Counted from the stretch's first letter, positions 50,452 through 58,869 are shown. The stretch is DNA of 64,000 bases from DATJLY01 sp035518375 (GCA_035518375.1 DATIXQ010000107.1:50821-114820), one strand, 5' to 3'. Numbers and translations are program-made. Notes: generated by a model not told the origin, from the sequence alone.

Positions 50452-51369
50452 TCACTTCTCCCACTCGAGGCGGATCGCGTCGTAGCGCGCGCGGTCGTCG
50501 CTCCAGTCGGCGGTGACGCGGACATGGAGGAAAAGATGGACGCGGCGCTCCAAAAGCACCTCGAGCTCGTGCCGCGCCGCGGCGCCGATGCGCTTCACCT
50601 GCGCGCCGCCCTTGCCGAGCACGATCGGCTTGTGGCTCTCGCGCGCGACGTGGATGGTGACGTCGATGCGGACGCTGCCATCCTCGCGCTCCTCCCATTG
50701 CTCGGTCTCGACCGTGATGGCGTAGGGCAGCTCCTCGTGCAGCTGCAGGAACACCTGCTCGCGCACGAGCTCGGCCGCGAGGAGCCGCAGCGGCACGTCG
50801 GAGAGCTGATCCTCGGGGAAAAGCCACGGCCCCTCGGGCACGAGCGCGGCGAGGTGCTGCGCCAGATCCTCGACGCCGTCGCCGGTCAGGCTCGAGATCA
50901 TGAAGGTGCGCGCGAATTTTTCCCGCGCGTTGAGCGTCTCCGCAAGCGGCAGCAGCTTCTCGCGCGGCACGCGGTCGATCTTGTTGAGGGCGAGGATGGG
51001 GTTGCGGCCCGCGGCACCCGCCGCGCCCAGTCCCGCGATGAGGCGCTCGCTGTCGGGATCGAGCCCGCGCGCCGCGTCGACGAGAACGAGCACGAGATCG
51101 GCATCGGCCGCGCCCGCCCACGCCGCCTTCACCATCGCGCGCTCGAGGCGGCGCTTCGGCGCCGCGAAGATGCCGGGCGTATCGACGAAGATCAGCTGCG
51201 AGGAGCCCCGCAGGACGATCCCCAACACCCGCGCGCGCGTCGTTTGCACCTTGGGGCTGACGATCGAGACCTTGCTGCCGACGAGACGATTGATGAGCGT
51301 CGATTTGCCGGCGTTGGGCGCGCCAAGGATCGCGATCGTGCCGCAGCAGCGCCGCGCCGCGTCGCTCAT
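50452..51369 (-). CDS. era: GTPase Era
   Basis: A 305-residue Ras-like GTPase with KH domain. G1 is ILGAPNAGKSTLINRL, G3 VDTPGIFAAP, G4 ILALNKIDRV; the Era-specific KVSIVSPKVQTTRARVLG follows G1, and the C-terminal VLGKGGAQVKRIGAAARHEL is the RNA-binding KH motif. It assembles the 30S subunit by binding the 3' end of 16S rRNA. Its ATG overlaps the RNase III stop (ATGA at 51366-51369). Confidence 0.97.
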   Translation of the reverse strand: MSDAARRCCGTIAILGAPNAGKSTLINRLVGSKVSIVSPKVQTTRARVLGIVLRGSSQLIFVDTPGIFAAPKRRLERAMVKAAWAGAADADLVLVLVDAARGLDPDSERLIAGLGAAGAAGRNPILALNKIDRVPREKLLPLAETLNAREKFARTFMISSLTGDGVEDLAQHLAALVPEGPWLFPEDQLSDVPLRLLAAELVREQVFLQLHEELPYAITVETEQWEEREDGSVRIDVTIHVARESHKPIVLGKGGAQVKRIGAAARHELEVLLERRVHLFLHVRVTADWSDDRARYDAIRLEWEK

Positions 51370-52055
51370 TGCGCGGCGTCGAGCGCCGCCAGCGCCGCTG
51401 CCGCCGCCGCCGTCTCGGCGCTGCGCTTCGAGGTGCCGTTCGCTGTCGCGGGCGGCAGCCCCTCGACGCTGACTGTCACGGTGAAGCGGCGGCGATGCGC
51501 CGGTCCTTCCGTCGCGACCGTCTTATAGGCGGGGATCGGCAGGCCGCGCCCTTGCGCCCATTCCTGGAGCGCGGTCTTGGGATCGCGCGGCGGCGCGCCC
51601 AAGGCGGAAAGCCGTGCGCCCCACCAGCGCTCGACGAAGCGCTGCGCCGCCGGAAGCCCGCCGTCGAGATAGAGCGCGGCGATCACCGCCTCGCACACGT
51701 CGGCAAGCACGCTCGGATTCTCGCGCAAGCCCGCCGCATCCTGACCGGCCGAGACGATGAGCCGCTCGCCCAACCCGACCGCGTGGGCCACCTCGGTCAG
51801 CGCCTCGCGCCGCACGAGATGCGCATGGCGGCGTGTCAGCTCGCCCTCGCTCTCGTCGGGAAAGCGGCGCCACAAAAGCTCGGCGACGATGAGGCCCAAG
51901 ACGCGGTCGCCGAGGAATTCGAGCCGCTCGTAAGCGCGGCGCGGGCCCCCGCGGCGCCGCACCTCGCGCAACGTGACGGATTCCGCCAGGAGGTCGGGAT
52001 GCGCAAACTCGTGGTCCAGGAGCTGGGCGAGGGAAAGCTTCGCGGTGTCGTCCAT
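51366..52055 (-). CDS. rnc: Ribonuclease III
   Basis: A 229-residue enzyme. The catalytic signature ERLEFLGDRVLGLIVAELL carries the Glu and Asp metal ligands; VLADVCEAVIAALYLDGG supplies the second set. The C-terminal dsRNA-binding domain starts DPKTALQEWAQGRGLPIPAY. It processes ribosomal RNA and structured mRNAs. It starts one nt after the lepB stop, and lies in the conserved lepB-rnc-era order. Confidence 0.96.
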   Translation of the reverse strand: MDDTAKLSLAQLLDHEFAHPDLLAESVTLREVRRRGGPRRAYERLEFLGDRVLGLIVAELLWRRFPDESEGELTRRHAHLVRREALTEVAHAVGLGERLIVSAGQDAAGLRENPSVLADVCEAVIAALYLDGGLPAAQRFVERWWGARLSALGAPPRDPKTALQEWAQGRGLPIPAYKTVATEGPAHRRRFTVTVSVEGLPPATANGTSKRSAETAAAAAALAALDAAQ

Positions 52056-52056
52056 C

Positions 52057-52887
52057 TCAACGGATCATCGAGAAGAGCCGGCCGTAGCGCACCGTGAAGG
52101 GCCATTTCCACGGCTCCCACAAGGCGGCGTAGCCGTCGGTCGAGAAGAAGATGAACTCGGCGCGGCCGACGAGATTCTCCGACGGCACGAAGCCGACGCC
52201 GGATCTTGGGTCGCGGCTGTCGGCGGAATCGTCGCGGTTGTCGCCCATCATGAAGTAATGGTCGGGCGGCACGGTGAAGACCGGCGTGTTGTCGAACTGC
52301 GGCACGTTGCAGTTCTTGATCATGATGTGCGGCGCCACACCCGGGAGCGTCTCGAGATACTGCGCGTAGTTGCCGGACCCGCAACCGGCCTCGCCCGGCC
52401 GGAACGGTTCGTCGTAGTAGAAGTCGTCAGTGCGCCGGCGCGGCACCTCGGTGTCGTTGATGTAGAGGAGCCCGTCCTTCATCTGCACGCGATCGCCGGG
52501 AAGACCGATGATGCGCTTGATGAAGTCGGTCGAGGGATCGCAGCTGCGCTTCCTGAAATCCGCCTCCTCGGGCGGCAGGCGCGAGAAGTCGCACGGCAGC
52601 TTGAAGACGACGACATCGCCGCGCGTGGGCGCGCGGAAGAAGATGCGGCCCGGCCCCGGAATGACCGGGATGCCGAATGGGAACGACCAGCGGCTGTAGC
52701 CATAGGAGAATTTCTCGACGAAGAGATAGTCGCCGATGAGCAAGGTCGGCACCATCGAGGCCGACGGGATCGAGAACGGCTCGAACAGGAAGGTGCGGAT
52801 GACGAGCGCGATCACGATCGCATAGACGAGCGTCTTCACCGTCTCGGCCACGCCGCCCGATGTCCTGCTAGCTGTCCGAGCCATCAA
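52057..52887 (-). CDS. lepB: Signal peptidase I
   Basis: A 276-residue S26A peptidase. One N-terminal transmembrane helix (LVYAIVIALVIRTFLF) precedes catalytic IPSASMVPTLLIGDYLFVEK (Ser) and DFIKRIIGLPGDRVQM (Lys), with the family box GDNRDDSADSRDPRSG. It is the standard copy of the lepB-rnc-era cluster. The MMARTAS start is plausible. The 451 nt before it (52888-53338) hold repeats and the ars promoter, not another gene. Confidence 0.95.
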   Translation of the reverse strand: MMARTASRTSGGVAETVKTLVYAIVIALVIRTFLFEPFSIPSASMVPTLLIGDYLFVEKFSYGYSRWSFPFGIPVIPGPGRIFFRAPTRGDVVVFKLPCDFSRLPPEEADFRKRSCDPSTDFIKRIIGLPGDRVQMKDGLLYINDTEVPRRRTDDFYYDEPFRPGEAGCGSGNYAQYLETLPGVAPHIMIKNCNVPQFDNTPVFTVPPDHYFMMGDNRDDSADSRDPRSGVGFVPSENLVGRAEFIFFSTDGYAALWEPWKWPFTVRYGRLFSMIR

Positions 52888-53028
52888 GAATGTCCAATAA
52901 CCTATTGATTCGCCGCGTTTTCGGGAAAGAGTGGGCTAGCGCGTCGCGAGCGATCAAAGCGAAGCGCCGGGCCTCTCGTCAAGCGCGGCAGGTTGCCGCC
53001 TCAAGAGCCCGAGTCGCGGCGTTGGTCG

Positions 53029-53156
53029 TGCGTCCTTCGACTTCGGCCCTTCGCGAGGCTCAAGGCCTACGCTCAGGATGAGCAATCTTGGGTGAAGCTC
53101 ATGGAAAGGTCCTCATCCAAAGCGGAGCGAGCGGTGCGGGCGCCGTCGAAGGACGC
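53029..53156. repeat. Family B dispersed palindromic repeat, copy 3
   Basis: CGTCCTTCGACTTCGGCCCT to CTCAGGATGAGC, then a diverged right arm CCTCATCCAAAGCGGAGC to GTCGAAGGACGCA. It lies in the 451-nt gene-free stretch between lepB and arsR. Confidence 0.8.
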
Positions 53157-53189
53157 ACCGCCGTTCCACCGGTCGTGTTCCACCCGTCA

Positions 53190-53259
53190 TGTCATTGCGA
53201 GGAGCGCAGCGACGAAGCAATCCCCAGCGGTGGGAGATTGCTTCGCTCCGCTCGCACTG
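53190..53259. repeat. Family A dispersed palindromic repeat, copy 4 (left edge of the ars segment)
   Basis: TGTCATTGCGAGGAGCGCAG and AGATTGCTTCGCTCCGCTCG, the usual inverted arms. It ends 20 nt before the predicted arsR promoter. Confidence 0.8.
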
Positions 53260-53279
53260 AAGCATTTGCTGCTTGCCAC

Positions 53280-53308
53280 TTGACCGCGGCAGGTCGCGGC
53301 CTTATTTT
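53280..53308 (+). promoter_or_regulatory. Predicted promoter of the ars operon
   Basis: TTGACC (53280-53285) and TATTTT (53303-53308) are 17 nt apart, 31 nt before the arsR start at 53339. Confidence 0.55.
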
Positions 53309-53316
53309 CACATTTA

Positions 53317-53328
53317 TCGAAATATCGA
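53317..53328. promoter_or_regulatory. Putative ArsR operator TCGA-AATA-TCGA
   Basis: Two TCGA blocks in an A/T-rich context lie between the predicted -10 and the arsR start codon, the usual site for an autoregulatory ArsR repressor. It overlaps a TATCGAAA direct repeat. Confidence 0.45.
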
Positions 53329-53338
53329 AAGACAGGCC

Positions 53339-53710
53339 GTGAACGAGAAGACGGCAATCGCGGCGCTCGGCGCCCTGGCCCAGGACACGCGCCTCAAGGC
53401 ATTCCGGCTCCTCGTCGAAGCCGGCCCCGAGGGAATGCCTGCGGGTGCCATCGCCGACGCGCTCGGCGTGCCGGCGCCGACCTTGTCGTTCCATCTCGCG
53501 CAGCTTGCTCATGCCGGCCTCATCCTTCAGCGCCGGGACAGCCGCTCGCTCATCTACTCGGCCAACTTTCCAGCCATGAACACGCTCGTCGCCTACCTCA
53601 CCGAAAATTGCTGCGGCGGAAGCGCGCAATGCGCGCCCGTTTGCGTTCCCCCTGCCATCGCGAAAGGACGAGAGCGCCATGAAGCGGTTTCACGTTCACG
53701 TCGCCGTTGA
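53339..53710 (+). CDS. arsR: ArsR/SmtB-family repressor
   Basis: A 123-residue winged-helix protein starting at GTG 53339 (NEKTAIAALGALAQDTRLKA). The recognition region APTLSFHLAQLAHAGLILQ is typical. The C-terminal cluster NCCGGSAQCAPVC supplies several Cys for As(III)/Sb(III) binding; the vicinal pair resembles type ArsR sites that bind arsenite near the C-terminus. It overlaps the next gene by 32 nt. It should repress its own operon until arsenite binds. Confidence 0.88.
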   Translation: MNEKTAIAALGALAQDTRLKAFRLLVEAGPEGMPAGAIADALGVPAPTLSFHLAQLAHAGLILQRRDSRSLIYSANFPAMNTLVAYLTENCCGGSAQCAPVCVPPAIAKGRERHEAVSRSRRR

Positions 53711-54173
53711 CGATCTCGCGCAGTCGGTTCGCTTCTACTCGACATTGTTTGCGAGCGAGCCGACCGTGCTGAAGCCCGATTACGCCAAGTGGATGCTCGA
53801 CGATCCGCGCGTCAACTTCGCCATTTCGCAACGTGGCGGCAAGTCGGGCATCCAGCATCTCGGCGTCCAGGTGGAGGACGAGACCGAGTTGTCCGAAATC
53901 TACGGGCGGCTCGAGCGCGCCGAGCGGCCGGTGCTGGAGGAGAAAGCGACGACGTGCTGCTACGCGCAGTCGGACAAGCAATGGATCGCCGATCCGCAAG
54001 GTGTCGCGTGGGAGACGTTCCTCACGCGGGGCGAGGCAACGGTTTATGGCCGCAGCGCCGCGATCGAAAGCCTCGCTGAAGTCGCCGAAGCGCCCTGCTG
54101 CGGCCCTAGCACCGCGCAAATCACCGAGGCAGCGAAGCCTGTGTCTACATGCGGATGCGGATCCAAAACGTGA
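53679..54173 (+). CDS. arsI: ArsI/CadI-family vicinal-oxygen-chelate protein (C-As lyase-like)
   Basis: A 164-residue VOC-fold protein. MKRFHVHVAVDDLAQSVRFY and WETFLTRGEATVYG are typical, with the vicinal cysteine pair in EKATTCCYAQSDKQW that binds trivalent arsenic in ArsI. ArsI cleaves the carbon-arsenic bond of methylarsenite; CadI homologs are annotated for cadmium. The Cys-rich tail APCCGPS and STCGCGSKT is suggestive of metal binding. GAAAGGA lies before the ATG. The ars context favours ArsI. Confidence 0.8.
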   Translation: MKRFHVHVAVDDLAQSVRFYSTLFASEPTVLKPDYAKWMLDDPRVNFAISQRGGKSGIQHLGVQVEDETELSEIYGRLERAERPVLEEKATTCCYAQSDKQWIADPQGVAWETFLTRGEATVYGRSAAIESLAEVAEAPCCGPSTAQITEAAKPVSTCGCGSKT

Positions 54174-54185
54174 GGGGGTGTGACC

Positions 54186-54707
54186 ATGCCGGAGACGTAC
54201 AACGTCCTCTTTCTTTGCACGGGCAACTCCGCGCGCAGCATCATCGCCGAGGTCCTCATCAACCACTGGGGTCGCGGCCGCTTCCGCGGCTTTAGCGCCG
54301 GGAGCTTCCCGAAAGGCGCGGTTCACCCGATGGCGCTCGCGCTTCTGCGCTCGCTGCACTTTCCGACGGACGAGCTGCGCTCGAAAAGCTGGAATGAGTT
54401 TGCGCGGCCCGGCGCGCCGGTCATGGATTTCGTCTTTACCGTCTGCGATCAGGCCGCGAACGAGCCCTGCCCGGTGTGGCCCGGCCAACCCATCGTCGCG
54501 CATTGGGGCATCCCCGATCCGGCGGCGGTCGAAGGCAGCGAAGCCGTGCGCATGGCCGCATTCCGCGACACGTTCCGCCGCCTCGACGCGCGCCTCAAAA
54601 TTTTTGTGTCCCTGCCCTTCGACAAGCTCGACAAGCTCAAATTGAGCCAGGAAGTGCAGAGGATCGGCCGGATCGGGCCGGACGCGACAAAAGACGCCGC
54701 GTCCTGA
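54186..54707 (+). CDS. arsC: Arsenate reductase, low-molecular-weight phosphatase type
   Basis: A 173-residue enzyme with the P-loop LFLCTGNSARS (C-x5-R). Later residues PVMDFVFTVCDQAANEPCP contain the second Cys and the conserved Asp region, as in thioredoxin-coupled ArsC. It reduces As(V) to As(III). ATG 54186 follows AGGGGG well; GTG 54180 is possible. The gene is preceded by arsI and followed by an aquaporin, matching arsR-aqpS-arsC-type operons of rhizobia. Confidence 0.92.
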   Translation: MPETYNVLFLCTGNSARSIIAEVLINHWGRGRFRGFSAGSFPKGAVHPMALALLRSLHFPTDELRSKSWNEFARPGAPVMDFVFTVCDQAANEPCPVWPGQPIVAHWGIPDPAAVEGSEAVRMAAFRDTFRRLDARLKIFVSLPFDKLDKLKLSQEVQRIGRIGPDATKDAAS

Positions 54708-54713
54708 TCGATC

Positions 54714-55382
54714 GTGGAAGTCTCGCTCAGCCGGCGCGTGGCCGCCGAGGCCATCGGCACGGCCTTGCTTCTGACGGCGGTCGTGGGCTCCGGCATCATG
54801 GCCGAGCGCCTGTCGGGCGGGAACGTGGCGCTTGCGCTCCTCGCCAACGCCGTTGCGACCGGCGGCGCGCTCGTCGCCCTGATCCTGACGTTCGGACCGA
54901 TCTCCGGCGCGCACTTCAATCCCGTGGTGACGCTGGCGCTGGCGACCCGCGGCGAGATGCGAGGCGGCGCCGCCGGCGGCTACATCGCGGCGCAGGTCGT
55001 TGGCGCCATCGCCGGCGTCTGGATCGCGCACGCGATGTTCGGCCTGCCGATCCTGCAGCTGTCGTCGCATGCGCGCGGCACGGCGGGCGAATGGATCGGC
55101 GAATTCGTCGCGACATTCGGGCTCCTCGGCTTGATCCTGAGCGCGGCGCGGCACGCGCCGGCCGCGGTGCCCTATGGGGTCGCGGCCTACATCACCGGAG
55201 CCTATTGGTTCACGTCGTCGACCTCGTTCGCCAATCCCGCCGTCACGATCGCGCGCGCGCTCACCAACACCTTCGCCGGCATCGCGCTGCGCCATGTGCC
55301 GGCCTTCATCGCCGCCGAGCTGATCGGTGGTGCCGCCGCGGTTCTGGTCTTCGGCTGGATGTTGGACCGGGGCGATAAATGA
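54714..55382 (+). CDS. aqpS: MIP-family aquaglyceroporin (AqpS-like)
   Basis: A 222-residue, six-helix channel. The two pore motifs read ISGAHFNPVVT (NPV instead of NPA) and SFANPAVTIAR. GTG start at 54714, 6 nt after the arsC stop. In rhizobia AqpS releases arsenite produced by ArsC down its gradient in place of an ArsB or ACR3 pump, and no pump gene is seen here. The C-terminal residues end ten nt before family A copy 5. Confidence 0.87.
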   Translation: MEVSLSRRVAAEAIGTALLLTAVVGSGIMAERLSGGNVALALLANAVATGGALVALILTFGPISGAHFNPVVTLALATRGEMRGGAAGGYIAAQVVGAIAGVWIAHAMFGLPILQLSSHARGTAGEWIGEFVATFGLLGLILSAARHAPAAVPYGVAAYITGAYWFTSSTSFANPAVTIARALTNTFAGIALRHVPAFIAAELIGGAAAVLVFGWMLDRGDK

Positions 55383-55390
55383 AGACGGCG

Positions 55391-55420
55391 GAGATTGCTT
55401 CGCTTCGCTCGCAATGACAG
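55391..55420. repeat. Family A repeat, half copy 5 (right edge of the ars segment)
   Basis: GAGATTGCTTCGCTTCGCTC then GCAATGACAG; only one arm is present. It lies between the convergent aqpS and acpS stops, mirroring copy 4 on the other side of the operon. Confidence 0.75.
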
Positions 55421-55428
55421 TCGGCGCG

Positions 55429-55830
55429 CTACTCCGCCTTTTCCGCCGAGATGATGACGAAGGCGTGCGCCAAGGGCGGCTCGTCCGTCAAGGTCAAGTC
55501 GATCGAGGCGCGCATGCCGGGCGGCGTCAGACGCTGGAGCCGCGCCAGCGCGCCGCCGGTCAGGATCATGCTCGGCTTGCCGCCCGGCAGATTGACGACG
55601 CCGAGGTCGCGGAAGAACACGCCGTCGCGGAAGCCGGTGCCGAGCGCCTTGGCGCACGCCTCCTTGGCGGCGAAGCGCTTGGCATAGCTCGCCACGCGGC
55701 CGGCGCGGCGCTCGGAGCGCCGGCGCTCGACATCGGTGAACACGCGGTCGAGGAAGCGTTCGCCGTGGCGCTCGAGCGTCTTCTCGATGCGGCGGATGTC
55801 GATCAGGTCGCTGCCGATGCCGAGGATCAT
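55429..55830 (-). CDS. acpS: Holo-[acyl-carrier-protein] synthase
   Basis: A 133-residue enzyme from ATG 55830. MILGIGSDLIDIRRIEKTL carries the first metal-binding Asp, and YAKRFAAKEACAKALGTGF the second with catalytic Lys. It moves the phosphopantetheine arm from CoA to ACP. The ATG overlaps the pdxJ stop by 4 nt, and the pdxJ-acpS order is conserved in alphaproteobacteria. The next backbone gene would be lepB, but the ars operon intervenes. Confidence 0.94.
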   Translation of the reverse strand: MILGIGSDLIDIRRIEKTLERHGERFLDRVFTDVERRRSERRAGRVASYAKRFAAKEACAKALGTGFRDGVFFRDLGVVNLPGGKPSMILTGGALARLQRLTPPGMRASIDLTLTDEPPLAHAFVIISAEKAE

Positions 55831-56564
55831 CGCCGCCGCGCCTCGTCCATCAGCGCGCGCATGCGGCGGATCGCGGCCTCGAGCCCGCCGAAGATCGCCT
55901 CGCCGATGAGGAAATGGCCGATATTGAGCTCGACGATCGTGGCGATCGCGGCGACCGGCCCGACCGTGTCGTAGCCGAGGCCATGCCCCGCGTGGCATTC
56001 GAGGCCCAGGCTTTCCGCGCGCGCCGCAGCCGCGACGAGGCGTGCGAGCTCGGCCTCGCGCGCCGCGCCCGCGGCAGCATCGCAATAGGCGCCGGTGTGG
56101 AGCTCGACGACGGGCGCGCCCAACGCTTTCGCCGCTTCGAGCTGGCGCGTCTCGGGATCGATGAAGAGCGAGACGCGGATGCCGGCCGCGCCAAGCGCGG
56201 AGACGAAGCGCGCGAGATGCGCGGCGCCGCCGGCGGCGTCGAGCCCGCCTTCGGTCGTCACCTCCGTGCGCTTTTCCGGCACGAGGCAGGCGGCATGCGG
56301 GCGATGCTTCAGCGCAATCGCGAGCATCTCGTCGGTCGCCGCCATCTCGAGATTGAGCGGCAGAGCGATCTCGGCGCGCAGCCGCGCGATGTCGCTATCG
56401 GAGATGTGGCGGCGATCCTCGCGCAGATGGGCGGTGATGCCGTCGGCCCCGGCCGCGGCCGCCGCATGCGCCGCGCGCACGGGATCGGGATGGCGCCCGC
56501 CGCGCGCGTTCCTGATGGTGGCGACGTGGTCGATGTTGACGCCGAGGCGAAGCGGACGGGTCAT
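55827..56564 (-). CDS. pdxJ: Pyridoxine 5'-phosphate synthase
   Basis: A 245-residue TIM barrel. LGVNIDHVATIRNARGGRHP and ITAHLREDRRHI are the characteristic motifs, with NLEMAATDEM and ELHTGAYCDAA downstream. It joins 1-deoxyxylulose 5-phosphate and 3-amino-2-oxopropyl phosphate in the deoxyxylulose-dependent vitamin B6 route. It follows rsh after an 88-nt gap that holds a family A repeat. Confidence 0.96.
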   Translation of the reverse strand: MTRPLRLGVNIDHVATIRNARGGRHPDPVRAAHAAAAAGADGITAHLREDRRHISDSDIARLRAEIALPLNLEMAATDEMLAIALKHRPHAACLVPEKRTEVTTEGGLDAAGGAAHLARFVSALGAAGIRVSLFIDPETRQLEAAKALGAPVVELHTGAYCDAAAGAAREAELARLVAAAARAESLGLECHAGHGLGYDTVGPVAAIATIVELNIGHFLIGEAIFGGLEAAIRRMRALMDEARRR

Positions 56565-56574
56565 GGGGCTTTCA

Positions 56575-56641
56575 TGTCATTGCGAGCGGAGCGAAGCAAT
56601 CCCCGAGATTGCTTCGTCGCCTTCGGCTCCTCGCAATGACA
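56575..56641. repeat. Family A dispersed palindromic repeat, copy 6
   Basis: TGTCATTGCGAGCGGAGCGA then GATTGCTTCGTCGCCTTCGG and return to CGCAATGACA. It lies between the rsh stop and the pdxJ start, so it may separate the two transcription units. Confidence 0.85.
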
Positions 56642-56652
56642 GCGCTGCCTCA

Positions 56653-58866
56653 TCAGCCGCGCGCGCGCTCGACGGAATTGATGAGCGGGGTGGCGCGAAG
56701 TGCGGCGATGATGGTCGTGAGGTGGCGCACGTCCTGCACCTCGATATCGACCAGGATCTCGAAGAAATCCTGGCTGCGGTTGGTGATCTTGAGATTGGTG
56801 ATGTTGCCGGCGTTCTTGCCGATCACCGTCGTGAGGCTGCCGAGCGATCCCGGCTCGTTGCCGATCGTGACATGGATGCGCCCGACATGGCCGCCCGCGG
56901 CCTCGCCATCAGGCGCGTTCCAGGCAACATCGAGCCAGCGCTCGGGCATCTCGGCGAAGCTCTCGAGCGTGTCGCAGTCAATCGTGTGGATGGTGACGCC
57001 CTTGCCCGTCGTCACGATGCCGACGATGCGGTCGCCCGGCAACGGATGGCAGCAGCCGGCGTAATGCACCGCCATGCCGGGAATGAGGCCGCGGATCGGG
57101 ACCGCATTGTCCGACGCCTTGCGCTGGCGCGACGGCGGCACGAGCGGCACGACCTTGCCGCGCGCATCGGCCTTGGGCGGGAAGACCGCGTGCACGACCT
57201 CGCGCCCGGTGTGGTTGCCGGCGCCGACCGCGGCGCACAAATCCTCGGCCGTGTCGCAGTCGAACTGGCGCAGCACATCGTCGACGGCCTTGTCCGTGTA
57301 TTCGTGGCCTTCCTGGCGGAAGGCCTTTTGCAGAATGGCCTTGCCGAGATCGAGATATTGCTGGCGCTGCTGCGTCCGGATGAAGCGGCGGATGCGGGCG
57401 CGCGCCTTGCCCGAGACGACGAAGCGCTCCCAGGTCGGCGACGGGGTCTGCGCCTTCGAGGTCACGATCTCGACCTGGTCGCCGTTCGTAAGCTGGGTCC
57501 GCAACGGCGCGAGGCGGCCATTGATCTTGGCGCCGACGCAGGTGTCGCCGATCTGCGAGTGCACGGCGTAAGCGAAATCGACGGGGGTGGCGCCGCGCGG
57601 CAGCTCGATCAGATCGCCCTTGGGCGTGAAGCAGAAGACGCGGTCGCGATACATCTCGAGCTTGGTGTGCTCGAGAAATTCCTGCGGGTCGGGCGCATGC
57701 TCGAGAATGTCCAAGAGCTCGCGCAGCCAGCGGTACTGGCGGCCCTCGGTCGAGGGCGCGGATTGCTTGTAGACCCAGTGCGCGGCAACGCCCAGCTCCG
57801 CCACCTCGTGCATCTCGCGCGTCCTGATCTGCACCTCGATGCGCTGGCGCTCGGGGCCGATGACGCCGGTGTGGAGCGAGCGGTAGTTGTTGGGCTTGGG
57901 CGTCGAGATGTAGTCCTTGAAGCGGCCGGGCACGACGGGATAGCGACCGTGCAGCACGCCCAGCGCGTGATAGCACTGCTCGACATCCTCGACGACGACG
58001 CGAAACGCCATGATGTCGGCGAGCTGCTCGAACGCGACGTTCTTGCGCTGCATCTTGCGCCAGATCGAGTTGGGCGATTTCTCGCGCCCGGAAAGCTCGG
58101 CCGGGATGCCGGCCTCGCGCAAAGTGGCGGAAAGCTCGGCCATGATGCGGCGCGGCAGATCCTCGCCCTTCTGACGCAGGAACGAAAGCCGCGCGATGAT
58201 GCTCTCGCGCGCCTCGGGATAAAGCTCGGCGAACGACAGATCCTCGAGCTCGTCCTGCAATTCGTGCATGCCCATGCGCTCGGCCAAGGGCGCATAGATC
58301 TCCATCGTCTCGCGCGCGATGCGACGGCGCTTCTCGGCGTCGGCGATGAAGCGCAGCGTGCGCATGTTGTGGAGCCGGTCGGCGAGCTTCACCAGGAGGA
58401 CGCGGATGTCCTCCGACATGGCGAGCACGAGCTTGCGGAAATTCTCGGCCTGGCGCGTGTGGTCGGATTGGAGCTCCAGGCGCGAGAGCTTGGTCACGCC
58501 GTCGACGAGGCGCGCGATGTCGGCGCCGAAGAGACGCTCGATGTCATCGAGCGTCGCGACCGTGTCCTCGACCGTGTCGTGGAGAAGCCCGGTGATGATC
58601 GAGGAGCCGTCGAGCTTCATCCCGGCGAGGATGCCGGCCACCTCGACCGGATGCGAGAAATAGGGATCGCCCGACAAGCGCATCTGGCTGCCGTGCGCCT
58701 TCATCGAGAAGACATAGGCCCGGTTGATAGCGTCCTCGTCGGCCGAGGGGTCGTACGATTTGACCCGCTCGACCAGCTCGAACTGGCGCATGATCCTGGG
58801 CGGCGTCCCGGCAGCGGTGGCAGGGACGGGTGCGGCCTGGGCGATGGGCGCCTCGACCGCCGTCAT
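56653..58866 (-). CDS. rsh: Bifunctional (p)ppGpp synthetase/hydrolase RelA/SpoT
   Basis: A 737-residue RSH protein. The HD hydrolase domain contains SHPVEVAGILAGMK and LLHDTVEDTVATLDDIE with the HD metal site intact. The synthetase domain, the TGS domain (FCFTPKGDLIELPRGATPVD) and a C-terminal ACT domain (GRIHVTIGNEPGSLGSLTTV) follow. It sets the (p)ppGpp level under starvation. Its gene starts 3 nt after rpoZ, so the two are one unit controlled from the promoter at 59423-59451. Confidence 0.97.
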   Translation of the reverse strand: MTAVEAPIAQAAPVPATAAGTPPRIMRQFELVERVKSYDPSADEDAINRAYVFSMKAHGSQMRLSGDPYFSHPVEVAGILAGMKLDGSSIITGLLHDTVEDTVATLDDIERLFGADIARLVDGVTKLSRLELQSDHTRQAENFRKLVLAMSEDIRVLLVKLADRLHNMRTLRFIADAEKRRRIARETMEIYAPLAERMGMHELQDELEDLSFAELYPEARESIIARLSFLRQKGEDLPRRIMAELSATLREAGIPAELSGREKSPNSIWRKMQRKNVAFEQLADIMAFRVVVEDVEQCYHALGVLHGRYPVVPGRFKDYISTPKPNNYRSLHTGVIGPERQRIEVQIRTREMHEVAELGVAAHWVYKQSAPSTEGRQYRWLRELLDILEHAPDPQEFLEHTKLEMYRDRVFCFTPKGDLIELPRGATPVDFAYAVHSQIGDTCVGAKINGRLAPLRTQLTNGDQVEIVTSKAQTPSPTWERFVVSGKARARIRRFIRTQQRQQYLDLGKAILQKAFRQEGHEYTDKAVDDVLRQFDCDTAEDLCAAVGAGNHTGREVVHAVFPPKADARGKVVPLVPPSRQRKASDNAVPIRGLIPGMAVHYAGCCHPLPGDRIVGIVTTGKGVTIHTIDCDTLESFAEMPERWLDVAWNAPDGEAAGGHVGRIHVTIGNEPGSLGSLTTVIGKNAGNITNLKITNRSQDFFEILVDIEVQDVRHLTTIIAALRATPLINSVERARG

Positions 58867-58869
58867 CGC

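Noticed and set aside
53190..55420. ars segment as a phage- or transposon-borne island
   Set aside because: No integrase, transposase or tRNA target was found; only dispersed repeats flank it.
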